In this document: piece after piece, positions 8,275 through 16,634 of the stretch
How the letters are laid out: each line of letters starts with the position of its first letter
Position numbering within the stretch: the first letter of the stretch is position 1
Assembly (NCBI GenBank): GCA_937927335.1
Contig: CALBDU010000077.1
Location: 9,354 to 73,353, forward strand
Direction of reading: 5' to 3'
Length of the DNA stretch: 64,000 nucleotides
Source: an uncultured Clostridium sp.
GTDB taxonomy: Bacteria > Bacillota > Clostridia > Clostridiales > Clostridiaceae
Position numbers and translations under genes: made by a program
Notes under the pieces: generated by a model
What the model was told of the DNA's origin: nothing
Database searches by the model: none
Seen by the model: only the letters and a program-made list of their open reading frames with translations

Positions 8275-8529
8275 CTACCCCATTGCTTCTTCAATTTCCT
8301 TTTGTATTACGGCTTTTGAAAGCCTGTCGACTTTCTTTCTTTCATTTATAATAAGAGTGCCCTTCATAACCATGCCGTATTTCCTGACATAACTCATGTC
8401 CTTCCCTGCATAGTACAATTTCAAATCTATTTTACCTTCATATCGGCTGCAGATTTCCTTAACGAACTCGCTATATTGGTTGCAGCTGGGTCAGGTATTG
8501 ATAAATTCAATTTTAACTTTATCAGCCAT
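8275..8529 (-). CDS. saoT: Thioredoxin-like selenoprotein SaoT, Sec13 (UPSC)
   Basis: Reading the TGA at 8493-8491 as Sec gives an 84-residue thioredoxin-fold protein: IEFINT-U13-PSC16-NQYSEF..., with the usual cis-region (GMVMKGTLIINER) later. The TGA stands exactly at the first position of the CxxC redox motif, the classic place for Sec in small redox proteins. GGAGGT precedes ATG. It is the first gene of the minus-strand operon and probably reduces the thiol/selenol sites of SaoL, SaoC or SaoP, or transfers the metal (inference). No long ORF appears when TGA is taken as stop, so automatic annotation usually misses it. Confidence 0.85.
8446..8486 (-). promoter_or_regulatory. Possible SECIS region of saoT
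   Basis: GCUGCA, five bases after the TGA, can pair with UGCAGC 40 bases on, enclosing a smaller AGCG/CGUU stem with an AGUU loop. The structure is plausible but has a large internal loop. Confidence 0.35.
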
Positions 8530-8560
8530 AATTTACCTCCGAATTTCCGTTTTTAGTATA

Positions 8561-8577
8561 TCATATTTGGCATATGA
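8561..8577. promoter_or_regulatory. Inverted repeat upstream of saoT, possible operator
   Basis: TCATAT-5-ATATGA lies between the candidate promoter and the saoT ribosome binding site. Its place suggests repressor binding, but no regulator gene is adjacent. Confidence 0.3.
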
Positions 8578-8592
8578 CCGTAATTTTGTTAT

Positions 8593-8622
8593 TTTATAGT
8601 TCATCACCTAACTATTTGTAAA
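8593..8622 (-). promoter_or_regulatory. Candidate promoter of the SAO operon
   Basis: On the minus strand a -35-like TTTACA (8622-8617) and -10 TATAAA (8598-8593) are separated by 18 bases, about 65-90 bases before the saoT ATG. Confidence 0.4.
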
Positions 8623-8798
8623 TATTATGTAAATATACCAAATTCCAATTATGTAAAATATTAGTATTAATTTATGGTAATCTAAAAGAATATATAAATA
8701 AAGCTTATACACTAAAAGCCATGTATTATAATATAAAAATACCCCCTATGGAAAATTATGCTACAATATTTTTGTATTAAAAATTAGGAGGTATTTTT

Positions 8799-9131
8799 AT
8801 GAAGGTAGCATATGTTCTAGAATCACCACATGCACAAAATATATTAACAAATATGATAATTCCACAAATGGAAAAAGGGATGCACGGTGCGGAAGTAGCA
8901 GGTATGTTCTTTATTATGGATAATACATATTTTTTAATGAACGGTACTGATACAGCAGAAAGATTAAGAGAATTAAATAAAAAAACAGGGGTTATTCTTC
9001 TGGCATGCGATAAATGCGCAAAGGAAAGAAAAATAGAGGGTAAGCTTATTGAAGAAGCTGCTATAGGATGTTTCCCAGTGTGTTATGCAGCACTGGATTC
9101 TGCAAAGGTTGACCATATAATTACTATATAG
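8799..9131 (+). CDS. saoD: SaoD/DsrE-like protein
   Basis: This 110-residue protein has the DsrE/DsrF-like pattern: KVAYVLESPHAQN at the start, LLACDKC with C70 and C73, and AIGCFPVCYAAL with C91 and C95. DsrE-like proteins relay sulfur or other soft atoms on Cys. It is divergent from the SAO operon across a 269-base intergenic region. I recall a family named SaoD/DsrE, which fits. AGGAGGT lies 5 bases before ATG, with a TACAAT -10-like box at 8762-8767. A factor-independent terminator follows. Four cysteines and the location argue for metal or selenium/sulfur handling (inference). Confidence 0.75.
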   Translation: MKVAYVLESPHAQNILTNMIIPQMEKGMHGAEVAGMFFIMDNTYFLMNGTDTAERLRELNKKTGVILLACDKCAKERKIEGKLIEEAAIGCFPVCYAALDSAKVDHIITI

Positions 9132-9163
9132 TAGAAATGAAATAGAAAAAATAAGCCATAATT

Positions 9164-9199
9164 AACAAGCCTGCCTGTTTGGTAGGCTTGTTTCATTTT
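9164..9199 (+). terminator. Terminator of saoD
   Basis: AACAAGCCT pairs with AGGCTTGTT, and a T-rich tail (TTTCATTTT) follows. Confidence 0.8.
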
Positions 9200-9328
9200 A
9201 AATCCAATTGTATATTTATATATTGCTGCCAGTAATTCTATGTTATATTATTAGTGAATAGCTGTCATCGTTAAGCAGCAGTAAAATTTTCAAATTAAAT
9301 AACATTATAATTATAGGACGTGATACAT

Positions 9329-10819
9329 TTGGATTCAAGAAAACGTAATATTTTGATAGCATTAATGGTAGCTATGTTTTTAGGGGCAGTGGAGGGAACG
9401 GTGGTAACTACAGCCATACCAACCATCGTTAAGGAGCTCCAGGGTTTTCATATAATCAGTCTGGTATTTTCCACATACCTTCTGACCTCTGCAATTTCAA
9501 CACCTATATATGGCAAGTTATCAGACCTGTATGGCAGAAAGCAGATGCTCACCATAGGAATAATTATTTTTTTAATTGGAAGCTTTTTGTGCGGTCTTTC
9601 ACAGAATATGTATATGCTTATTGGATTTCGTGCTCTGCAGGGTATTGGGGCAGGTGCTATATTTACAGTTACATATACTATAGTTGGAGACGTGTTTTCC
9701 TTGGAGGAAAGGCCCAGGGTTCAGGGAACCATAGGCTCCGTATGGGGAATTGCCAGCCTCATAGGTCCATTTTTTGGCGGTGTGCTTATAGATACACTTT
9801 CCTGGCACTGGATATTTTTTATTAACATTCCTTTTGGAATTCTATCAATTTTCCTTATTCAGAAGAATCTCACAGAGCCTTTCACCAGAAAAAACCACAA
9901 GATTGATTTTGGCGGCATAATAACGCTGTCTTTGGCAATTTTGTCATTTTTAAACCTTTTTCTTGGTGAAAACCCTAGATCAGGATTTTTTACAGCGGGT
10001 TCAATTTTTATAAGCATCATATCCATTGCCGCATTTTACAGCATTGAAAAAAGGGCCTCGGAGCCCATTATTCCTTTTGATATATTTACCAGAACAAATA
10101 TTATTATAAGCATCATAAGCTTTCTTGCTTCAGCTGTACTAATTGGAGCAGATGTGTACCTGCCCATTTACATACAAAATGTTCTAGGCTTCAGCCCCAA
10201 GATATCTGGTCTTGCCCTGGCACCTATGTCCATGGGATGGCTTGCCGCAGCAGTAATCCTTGGCAAATTCATGGTGAAGCAGGGAGCAAAGGCAGGCATA
10301 CTGGTTTCAAATATAATACTGCTTGCCAGTACATTTTTACTGCTCACTCTTACAACAAACAGTTCCTTGCTGCTGGTAATAATATATGTTACCGTAATGG
10401 GCTTTGGCTTTGGCGGGGCTTTCACCATTTTGACCATTACCGTCCAGGAGGCAGTGGATTTCAATAGAAGAGGAGTTGCTACTGCCACCAATTCACTGCT
10501 TCGAACACTGGGCCAGACTGTAGGTGTCAGCGTTTTTGGAAGTGTATTCAATATGTTTATTACCGGTTATTTTATTAATCAGGGCATAATAGGAATAAAT
10601 CCTGGAAATTTATATTCAGCTGCAGCAAATTCAGCAGTCACCGTGGAGCAGATCAAGTTATCCATAAACAGCTCACTGCACTTTTTATATATAATATTTA
10701 TTATTCTGTCAGCTGCTGTACTGCTTCTATCCCTGGCCATGCATTCCATGGGTGGAAAATATAAGATATTACGACCTGATGAAGTAAAACCACAGGATAG
10801 CCTGGATAACAACAATTAG
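9329..10819 (+). CDS. DHA2-family MFS multidrug exporter
   Basis: This roughly 496-residue 14-helix transporter has motif A (GKLSDLYGRKQ), motif C-like GPFFGGVLI, and RALQGIGAGA near residue 100, as in EmrB/QacA drug/H+ antiporters. The start is likely TTG at 9329 rather than GTG at 9320: AGGACGTGAT (one mismatch from the ideal anti-16S sequence) is spaced correctly for the TTG but touches the GTG. It probably exports lipophilic drugs or a metabolite. The 3' end overlaps tail-to-tail with the DUF1294 gene by 51 bases. No regulator is adjacent. Confidence 0.85.
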   Translation: MDSRKRNILIALMVAMFLGAVEGTVVTTAIPTIVKELQGFHIISLVFSTYLLTSAISTPIYGKLSDLYGRKQMLTIGIIIFLIGSFLCGLSQNMYMLIGFRALQGIGAGAIFTVTYTIVGDVFSLEERPRVQGTIGSVWGIASLIGPFFGGVLIDTLSWHWIFFINIPFGILSIFLIQKNLTEPFTRKNHKIDFGGIITLSLAILSFLNLFLGENPRSGFFTAGSIFISIISIAAFYSIEKRASEPIIPFDIFTRTNIIISIISFLASAVLIGADVYLPIYIQNVLGFSPKISGLALAPMSMGWLAAAVILGKFMVKQGAKAGILVSNIILLASTFLLLTLTTNSSLLLVIIYVTVMGFGFGGAFTILTITVQEAVDFNRRGVATATNSLLRTLGQTVGVSVFGSVFNMFITGYFINQGIIGINPGNLYSAAANSAVTVEQIKLSINSSLHFLYIIFIILSAAVLLLSLAMHSMGGKYKILRPDEVKPQDSLDNNN

Positions 10820-11035
10820 GGGAATTCCCAGAGTAAATTTAACGTGCTTTGTTTTATGGCGAAAGGTATACATTCCCAGCAGTACCCCAGGACCTCCCAG
10901 TGCTGCGGCTATGAGAAAGAATCTTGCTTCAGGGGTCCGCCACTGCTTTTTTATTGACTTCTTCTTGTCCAGATACATTTCTGCAAAGCCAAACAGGTTT
11001 ATGGCTGCCAGATATATAGGAAAATATTTTAACAT
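10769..11035 (-). CDS. DUF1294 family small membrane protein
   Basis: This 88-residue protein has two to three membrane segments and the DUF1294 core DKKKSIKKQWRTPE followed by ALGGPGVLLGMYTFRHKTKH. The function of the family is unknown; some members are fused to cold-shock domains, but not this one. Its 3' end overlaps the end of the MFS gene on the other strand, and AAAGGATG precedes the start. Confidence 0.8.
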   Translation of the reverse strand: MLKYFPIYLAAINLFGFAEMYLDKKKSIKKQWRTPEARFFLIAAALGGPGVLLGMYTFRHKTKHVKFTLGIPLIVVIQAILWFYFIRS

Positions 11036-11129
11036 TTATAACATCCTTTCATATAAATCCTTAATCCTTGTGAACGGATTTAAAAAGTGGTTTAATAAGC
11101 TTAGATTTATGGTCAATGAGGTTGAGATT

Positions 11130-11603
11130 ATGAGTGATGAAATTAGCACCATTAAAAATATATGCAGATACTGCTTATCTAATTTTCAATTACGTGACAG
11201 CAGCCGTTTAATGTCCAGTCTGATTTATCAGCTATGCAGGGAGCTGGACCTTGACGTTCCAGCAGTGGAGGGCCTAATCTATGTGGATATAAATGGCCTC
11301 AGGAGACCCTTTGCCCATTGCTTTAACGTATATCAAAGCCACATTGTGGATAGTTCCATCTACAGCTTTGCACTGCTGAACAAGTCTATTGAGGGGCTTT
11401 TCCCCTTATTTATAGCCGGAACACCACCGGACCACCTTGACTATGTGGTTCACGGGGAAATTAAATATAATTCTCAGCATATCTTTAAAAAAGAATTTTT
11501 AAATAAAATAATATCAAAGCTTGGCAACTGTTCTGAATTGGAAATCAGAAGATTCTGCGACCTTGAGGATGCAAAAAAGGAAAGCCTGTTCTGGTGCAAG
11601 TAG
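11130..11603 (+). CDS. Uncharacterised protein, possible transglutaminase-like fold
   Basis: About 157 residues from ATG 11130, chosen because GAGGT precedes it and the upstream in-frame stretch is antisense to DUF1294. The order ...LIYQLCRELDLDVPAVEG...AHCFNVYQSHIVDSSIY resembles the helix-His-Asp arrangement of transglutaminase/Cys-protease-core proteins (His, then Asp after a short strand). The position where the catalytic Cys would be expected reads RDSSRLM, so activity is doubtful. I do not recognise a named family, and the fold suggestion is inference only. The gene ends about 40 bases before the chorismate mutase gene on the other strand. Confidence 0.55.
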   Translation: MSDEISTIKNICRYCLSNFQLRDSSRLMSSLIYQLCRELDLDVPAVEGLIYVDINGLRRPFAHCFNVYQSHIVDSSIYSFALLNKSIEGLFPLFIAGTPPDHLDYVVHGEIKYNSQHIFKKEFLNKIISKLGNCSELEIRRFCDLEDAKKESLFWCK

Positions 11604-11644
11604 TCCCTTAGTTTACCCATTGTGCCAGTTAGCTTAGCAGCTTT

Positions 11645-11932
11645 CTATTTGTCCTTATGCCCTGCTCTTTCTATGATTTCACTTTGGGCATCTCTGCTTA
11701 CTATAAGCATGCACTGCAGAAATTGGGCCACTTCGTTTTTCAAGTCCTGATCCTCTATATCTGAAGTATATTTATTTATAATAAAAGACTCTCTTGCAGC
11801 ATCCAGCACCTGCATATTATTTTTAATTTTGTATTCAGCTACCAGTTTTACAACCTGCATTCGCTTTTTAAATAAAGCAATCATTTCATCATCAATATTA
11901 TTAATTTCCTGTCTTAACTTTTCTAAATCCAT
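11645..11932 (-). CDS. Chorismate mutase, AroQ type
   Basis: A 95-residue all-helical enzyme converting chorismate to prephenate for Phe/Tyr synthesis. It opens MDLEKLRQEINNIDDEMIAL, the typical AroQ start (LR..I..ID..I..L), followed by FKKRMQVVKLVAEYK and a C-terminal helix with ...QCMLIVSRDAQ. The start at 11932 is chosen because TTAGGAGAG precedes it; the frame upstream is low-complexity. It stands alone here, outside any aromatic pathway operon. Confidence 0.85.
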   Translation of the reverse strand: MDLEKLRQEINNIDDEMIALFKKRMQVVKLVAEYKIKNNMQVLDAARESFIINKYTSDIEDQDLKNEVAQFLQCMLIVSRDAQSEIIERAGHKDK

Positions 11933-12087
11933 ATAATTCTCTCCTAACTGCTCCATATTGTAATGGATGATATACCTTATATTATAACAGTTAAAAAATA
12001 TTTTAAAAAACCCTTTCTTTTTTTTCGGAATTGTTTTAATATTGAAACAATACCAATTATTCAAATTATTGAAAGGCGGGGTTTGAT

Positions 12088-13833
12088 ATGAAGTTTTTAA
12101 GTAATCTGAAAGGTATTCTTACAGGACTCTATATTAGCCTTAAAAGATTCCCGGCAGCAATAGCAGCTTCAGCAGCCTTAATGGTTTTACTTATTATAAT
12201 TAATGAAACTAACCCAAGAACAGACGATTTATCCAGGCTTGCCCTTTCCTTTGCATTGGCAATTCCTGTTTTCCTGTGCATCAAGCTTTTATATGAACGA
12301 AAAGACGAAAAAAGAATATTAGTGCATCTTGCCGGCTATGCAGCAGGTGCAGCCCTAGTAGCGGTTTACTACTTCTTTTTCATTAAGGATATGCATATGG
12401 TTACCGGCACCAGGTATATTGCCGTAAGCCTGGCTCTTTATATGGCATTTTTATTTATCCCATACTTTTTCAGGCGGGAACAGTTTGAAATGTATGTGGT
12501 ATCCATATTTACAGGTTATTTTATTACACTTATATATGCAGGTGTGCTGGATGCAGGGCTTTCAGCAATACTGTTTGCTTTGGATACTCTACTTAACATA
12601 AATATTTTAAGCAAATATTACTATTATTCCTTCCTGTTTGTTGCTTTAATATTTGCCGTAACCTATTTCCTTTCTCAGATACCTGAGAAGGATCAGCAGC
12701 TTACTGCAGAAAAATTTCCAAAGCTTTTAAGAATTTTGTTATTGTATATAATAATTCCTCTACTTACTGCTTACACTATTATATTATACATTTACTTCGG
12801 GAAAATTGTTGTTACAAGAGTATGGCCTGTAGGCCCCGTTTCTGTTTCCCATCTTGTAATCTGGTATGGGATAATAGTAACAGTGGTGCTGTTCTTTATA
12901 ACACCTATTAAGGAAGAGAAGGCCTGGCAGAGAAATTTTATGAGGTTTGCGCCTAAAATACTTATACCTCTTTTAATTATGATGTTTGTATCCATAGGTA
13001 TAAGAATAAATGCTTATGGTTTAACAGAAAGACGATACTATGTAGTTATATTGGGTATATGGCTTATGGCTATGATGATCCACTTCTCTTTTTTCTCAAA
13101 GAGTCTGAGAAATATTGTGGCTCCGGTTTTGCTAAGTGTATTAGCACTTATTTCAGTATTCGGACCTGTCAGCAGCTACTCCCTATCCATGAGAAGCCAG
13201 AACAACAGGTTTGAGCAATACCTCTTAAAATATGAAATGTTTAAGGATGGAAAAATTCAGTCCTCCAATAAGGTTTCCAAGGAGGACCGTGCCCATATCA
13301 GCAGCATTATTGATTATTTCAACAGGCAGCACAGCCTGAAGGATCTGGCACTGCTTCCTGAAGGCTTTAAAATCAGTGATATGAAGGCCCTGTTTGGATT
13401 TGAGTATGAAAATAGCATATATAACAATTCCAGCGGATACTTCTTCTATCAGCGTGATTACAAGGACGGAGCCCTGGATATCTCAGGCTATGACTATCTG
13501 TTTGACAACAGGCAGTTTAACAATAAAACCACTCCTTCAGGAAATGTTTATATGACCTATGACTATGAAACTGCTGTACTTAAGGTATTTGTCAATAACC
13601 AGGAGACTTATACCACAGACTTTAATGATTTCGTAGATAAAATCCTTGAAAACCATGGTGTAATGCCTGGCAACCAGGAAAACCTGCTGCCTGCAAATGA
13701 AATGACCCTGGTAGATGAAAATGACAAGGTTAAGGTTAAGGTAATATTCCTTAGCATCTCTGGCAATGCTTATCAGACCCAGGGCGTAGATGCAAAGGGT
13801 TATGATTTTTATGTACTTGTTAAAGCCAAATAA
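12088..13833 (+). CDS. DUF4153 family membrane protein
   Basis: This 581-residue protein has about 11-12 hydrophobic segments in the first 370 residues and a soluble C-terminal region (residues about 375-581) predicted to face one side of the membrane. The pattern of long TM pairs, then a Tyr/Asn-rich soluble domain, matches DUF4153 proteins, whose function is unknown. It has a GAAAGGCGGGG ribosome binding site and is monocistronic, ending at a strong terminator shared with the polyamine operon. Confidence 0.75.
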   Translation: MKFLSNLKGILTGLYISLKRFPAAIAASAALMVLLIIINETNPRTDDLSRLALSFALAIPVFLCIKLLYERKDEKRILVHLAGYAAGAALVAVYYFFFIKDMHMVTGTRYIAVSLALYMAFLFIPYFFRREQFEMYVVSIFTGYFITLIYAGVLDAGLSAILFALDTLLNINILSKYYYYSFLFVALIFAVTYFLSQIPEKDQQLTAEKFPKLLRILLLYIIIPLLTAYTIILYIYFGKIVVTRVWPVGPVSVSHLVIWYGIIVTVVLFFITPIKEEKAWQRNFMRFAPKILIPLLIMMFVSIGIRINAYGLTERRYYVVILGIWLMAMMIHFSFFSKSLRNIVAPVLLSVLALISVFGPVSSYSLSMRSQNNRFEQYLLKYEMFKDGKIQSSNKVSKEDRAHISSIIDYFNRQHSLKDLALLPEGFKISDMKALFGFEYENSIYNNSSGYFFYQRDYKDGALDISGYDYLFDNRQFNNKTTPSGNVYMTYDYETAVLKVFVNNQETYTTDFNDFVDKILENHGVMPGNQENLLPANEMTLVDENDKVKVKVIFLSISGNAYQTQGVDAKGYDFYVLVKAK

Positions 13834-13870
13834 GCTTGGCCCGCCAGTCAGGCTTATCCCCTTAAAAGGG

Positions 13871-13905
13871 TACCCCGACGGATATCAATCCGCCGGGGTA
13901 TTTGT
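13871..13905. terminator. Bidirectional terminator
   Basis: TACCCCG.CGGAT and its complement form a 12-13-base stem with an ATCA loop. A T-rich run follows on the plus strand, and an A/T-rich run on the minus side, between two convergent genes. Confidence 0.75.
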
Positions 13906-15741
13906 TTACTGTTTAACTTCTGACCATATTTTATCAAACAAGGTTACTGAATCTCCAATATCTCTCAGGTATTCACCCTTTTTCACTTCCTCATCTGAAG
14001 GGTATACAGCCTTATCGTCCATAATAGACTTGTCTATATAGTTCCAGGCTGCAGTGTTTGGATTGCCATAGGGGAAATAATGTGATATCTCAGCACTGAT
14101 TTCAGGATCCATGATAAAGTTCATGAATAGCTCAGCAGCCTTCACATTCTTTGCATCCTTAGGTATAACAAAGTTGTCCTGTTGAAGAAACAACCCTTCC
14201 TTTGGCACTACATATTTAACATTTGGATTTTCCCTTTGGGCAAGGCTGGCTTCAGCTCCCCAGGCGAATATGGCCTTGGATTCTCCGTTTATTAAGCTTG
14301 TCTTTGGACTGTCACTATCATAGGATTTTATATTTAACTGCAGCTTTTTAAGCTCTTCCTTAGCCTTTGCCAGTACCTCAGGATTTGTTTCATTCAAGGA
14401 ATAACCCATTTTTTTCAGGGTTATGCCTATTATTACCCTTTCGTCATCCAGTACAGTTAATGAATTTTTGAACTGAGGCTTCCATAAATCAGCATAGCTT
14501 GTTATTGCTCCCTCCGGCACCTTTGAGCTGTCGTAGGCAATAATTCCCGCCAGCCACATATATGGAACACTGTATTTATTGCCCGGGTCAAAGGGCAGGT
14601 TCATAAACTGTGAGCCAATATTGCTGATATTAGGCAAATTCTCCTTGTTTATTTCCTGGATAAGGTTTTGCTTTTTAAGTATTTCTACCATGAAATCACT
14701 GGCTACAGCCACATCATAGTTTCCTCCTCCAGCCATAAGCTTGGCCAGCATTTCCTCATTAGAGGAGAAGGTGCTGTAATTAACCTTTATGTTGTAGGTC
14801 TGTTCAAATTTATCAATAACAGACTGTGGTAGATATTCAGACCAGTTGAACACATTAAGCACCTGCTTTGGCTGCTCTGTGCTCTTTGCATAGGCAAACA
14901 CACCGCCTCCAATGGTGCCAGCCACTAAAAATATGGAGGTAAGTATAGCCATTACCTTTTTCATATTTATGTTTGCATTTTTAAGCACCAGAGACATCAA
15001 TATCACTATTACTGTAAAGCCGATAATTATTGTTGAAAGGGCATTTATTTCCGGAGTAACCCCAAACTTCACCATGGAGAAAACCTTTAAAGGAAGTGTT
15101 ACGCTTCCAGGACCGGCCACAAAAAAGCTTATTATAACGTCATCCAGTGACAGGGTAAATGCCAAAAGGCCTCCAGCAATTACACCAGGCATTATAATTG
15201 GCAGCGTCACATTAAAAAATGTCTTCAACGGTGTTGCTCCCAGATCCATGGCAGCCTCCTCCACAGATCGGTCGAAGCCATCAAGCCTGGTTTTCACCAC
15301 GGAAACAACATAGGCTATGCTAAAGGTAACATGGGCAATAATCAGTGATCCCAGGCCCAGAGGCACATTTACTATTGCAAAGAATGCCAGCAGGGAAATA
15401 CCCATAACTATCTCAGGTATAACCAAAGGAATGTTCAGCACCACATCAAATATGGTTTTACCACGGAACTTGTAGCGATACATGCCTACTGAAGCAAGTG
15501 TTCCAATAATTACCGAAAGAATTGTGCTCACTGAGGCAACTACAAAAGAATTTTTCACAGCCTCCAGAATACCGGCATTATGCATGAGACTTCCATACCA
15601 TTTCAAGGTGAAGCCTGTCCATACCACATTGAGCTTTGACTGGTTAAAGGAAAATGCTATAAGTATCATTATTGGAATATAAAGACACAGGAAAACAATT
15701 AAAAGATAGATATTACCAAGTATTTTTGTACCCTTTTTCAC
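13906..15741 (-). CDS. PotC-PotD fusion: spermidine/putrescine permease plus binding protein
   Basis: This 611-residue protein joins two normally separate subunits. Residues 1-about 262 are a PotC-type permease with the coupling loop EEAAMDLGATPLKTFFNVTLP. Residues about 265-611 are a PotD-type binding protein, beginning with a hydrophobic anchor (MAILTSIFLVAGTIGGGVFAY), then NVFNWSEYLPQSVIDKFE. The last transmembrane helix therefore tethers the receptor to its permease. No stop or frameshift separates the halves, and the fusion is known in some clostridia. It is the last gene of the potA-potB-potCD operon and starts directly after potB. Confidence 0.88.
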   Translation of the reverse strand: MKKGTKILGNIYLLIVFLCLYIPIMILIAFSFNQSKLNVVWTGFTLKWYGSLMHNAGILEAVKNSFVVASVSTILSVIIGTLASVGMYRYKFRGKTIFDVVLNIPLVIPEIVMGISLLAFFAIVNVPLGLGSLIIAHVTFSIAYVVSVVKTRLDGFDRSVEEAAMDLGATPLKTFFNVTLPIIMPGVIAGGLLAFTLSLDDVIISFFVAGPGSVTLPLKVFSMVKFGVTPEINALSTIIIGFTVIVILMSLVLKNANINMKKVMAILTSIFLVAGTIGGGVFAYAKSTEQPKQVLNVFNWSEYLPQSVIDKFEQTYNIKVNYSTFSSNEEMLAKLMAGGGNYDVAVASDFMVEILKKQNLIQEINKENLPNISNIGSQFMNLPFDPGNKYSVPYMWLAGIIAYDSSKVPEGAITSYADLWKPQFKNSLTVLDDERVIIGITLKKMGYSLNETNPEVLAKAKEELKKLQLNIKSYDSDSPKTSLINGESKAIFAWGAEASLAQRENPNVKYVVPKEGLFLQQDNFVIPKDAKNVKAAELFMNFIMDPEISAEISHYFPYGNPNTAAWNYIDKSIMDDKAVYPSDEEVKKGEYLRDIGDSVTLFDKIWSEVKQ

Positions 15742-16623
15742 CTAAAGCACCCCCTTGCTTTCCTTGGAGCCGCCCATTTTTGAGTTTATTAAAATCAGGG
15801 CTACCATAACAATGATCAAGATAACTGATATAGCTGCTCCAAAGGGCCAGTCTCTTGCAGTAAGGAACTGGTTCTTAATAAGATTGCTCATTAGCACCAC
15901 CTTGCTGCCCCCCATTAAATCAGTTATGAAAAACAGGCCCAAAGTAGGTATGAACACCAGCAGACACCCTGCCACAATACCGCCTTTTGTCAATGGCAGC
16001 GTAACCTTCATGAACTTCTTAACCGGACTGGCTCCCAGATCTGCTGCAGCGTCCAAAAGTCTTCTGTCCAGCTTTTCAATGGAGGTATACAAAGGAAGTA
16101 CCATAAAGGGGAACATCATGTATATCATCCCCACCATAACAGCAAAATTATTATACATCATGTGGAGTGGAGCTTGTATTATTCCAAGGTTTAAAAGCAC
16201 TGTATTTATGATTCCCTCGGTCCTTAGCAATATAATCATTGCATAGGTTCTTACTAGAGAATTTGTCCAAAAGGGAAGCATTATTAATAAAAGCATTATT
16301 GGTTTGTACTTTTTCTTAACATTGGCAATTATAAAAGCAAAGGGATATCCGAATAGAAGGCAGAAAACAGTGGTATAAACCGCCACCAGGATAGAATTCC
16401 AAAATATATTCAGGTAAAGTGGATTTAGCAGCCTTACATAGTTGGAAAGGGTGAATTTGTATACAACATCCCCCACTTCTCCTCTGGTACAGAAGCTTAC
16501 TACCACAATAAGAATCAGCGGCGCCACAAAGAAACCAGTCATCCAGACTCCTGCTGGAAAAATGGTAACTAACAATTTTGACAACCAGTTGCTTTTAGCC
16601 TTTGAAGTTGTGTTGTTGTCCAT
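15742..16623 (-). CDS. potB: Spermidine/putrescine ABC permease PotB
   Basis: This 293-residue permease has about six membrane helices and the coupling loop DAAADLGASPVKKFMKVTLPL. It resembles PotB, the partner of PotC in the polyamine importer. It lies 11 bases after potA and abuts the potCD fusion with no gap, so the three genes are one transcript. The N-terminal 15 residues are hydrophilic. Confidence 0.88.
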   Translation of the reverse strand: MDNNTTSKAKSNWLSKLLVTIFPAGVWMTGFFVAPLILIVVVSFCTRGEVGDVVYKFTLSNYVRLLNPLYLNIFWNSILVAVYTTVFCLLFGYPFAFIIANVKKKYKPIMLLLIMLPFWTNSLVRTYAMIILLRTEGIINTVLLNLGIIQAPLHMMYNNFAVMVGMIYMMFPFMVLPLYTSIEKLDRRLLDAAADLGASPVKKFMKVTLPLTKGGIVAGCLLVFIPTLGLFFITDLMGGSKVVLMSNLIKNQFLTARDWPFGAAISVILIIVMVALILINSKMGGSKESKGVL

Positions 16624-16634
16624 TTATCTGCCCC

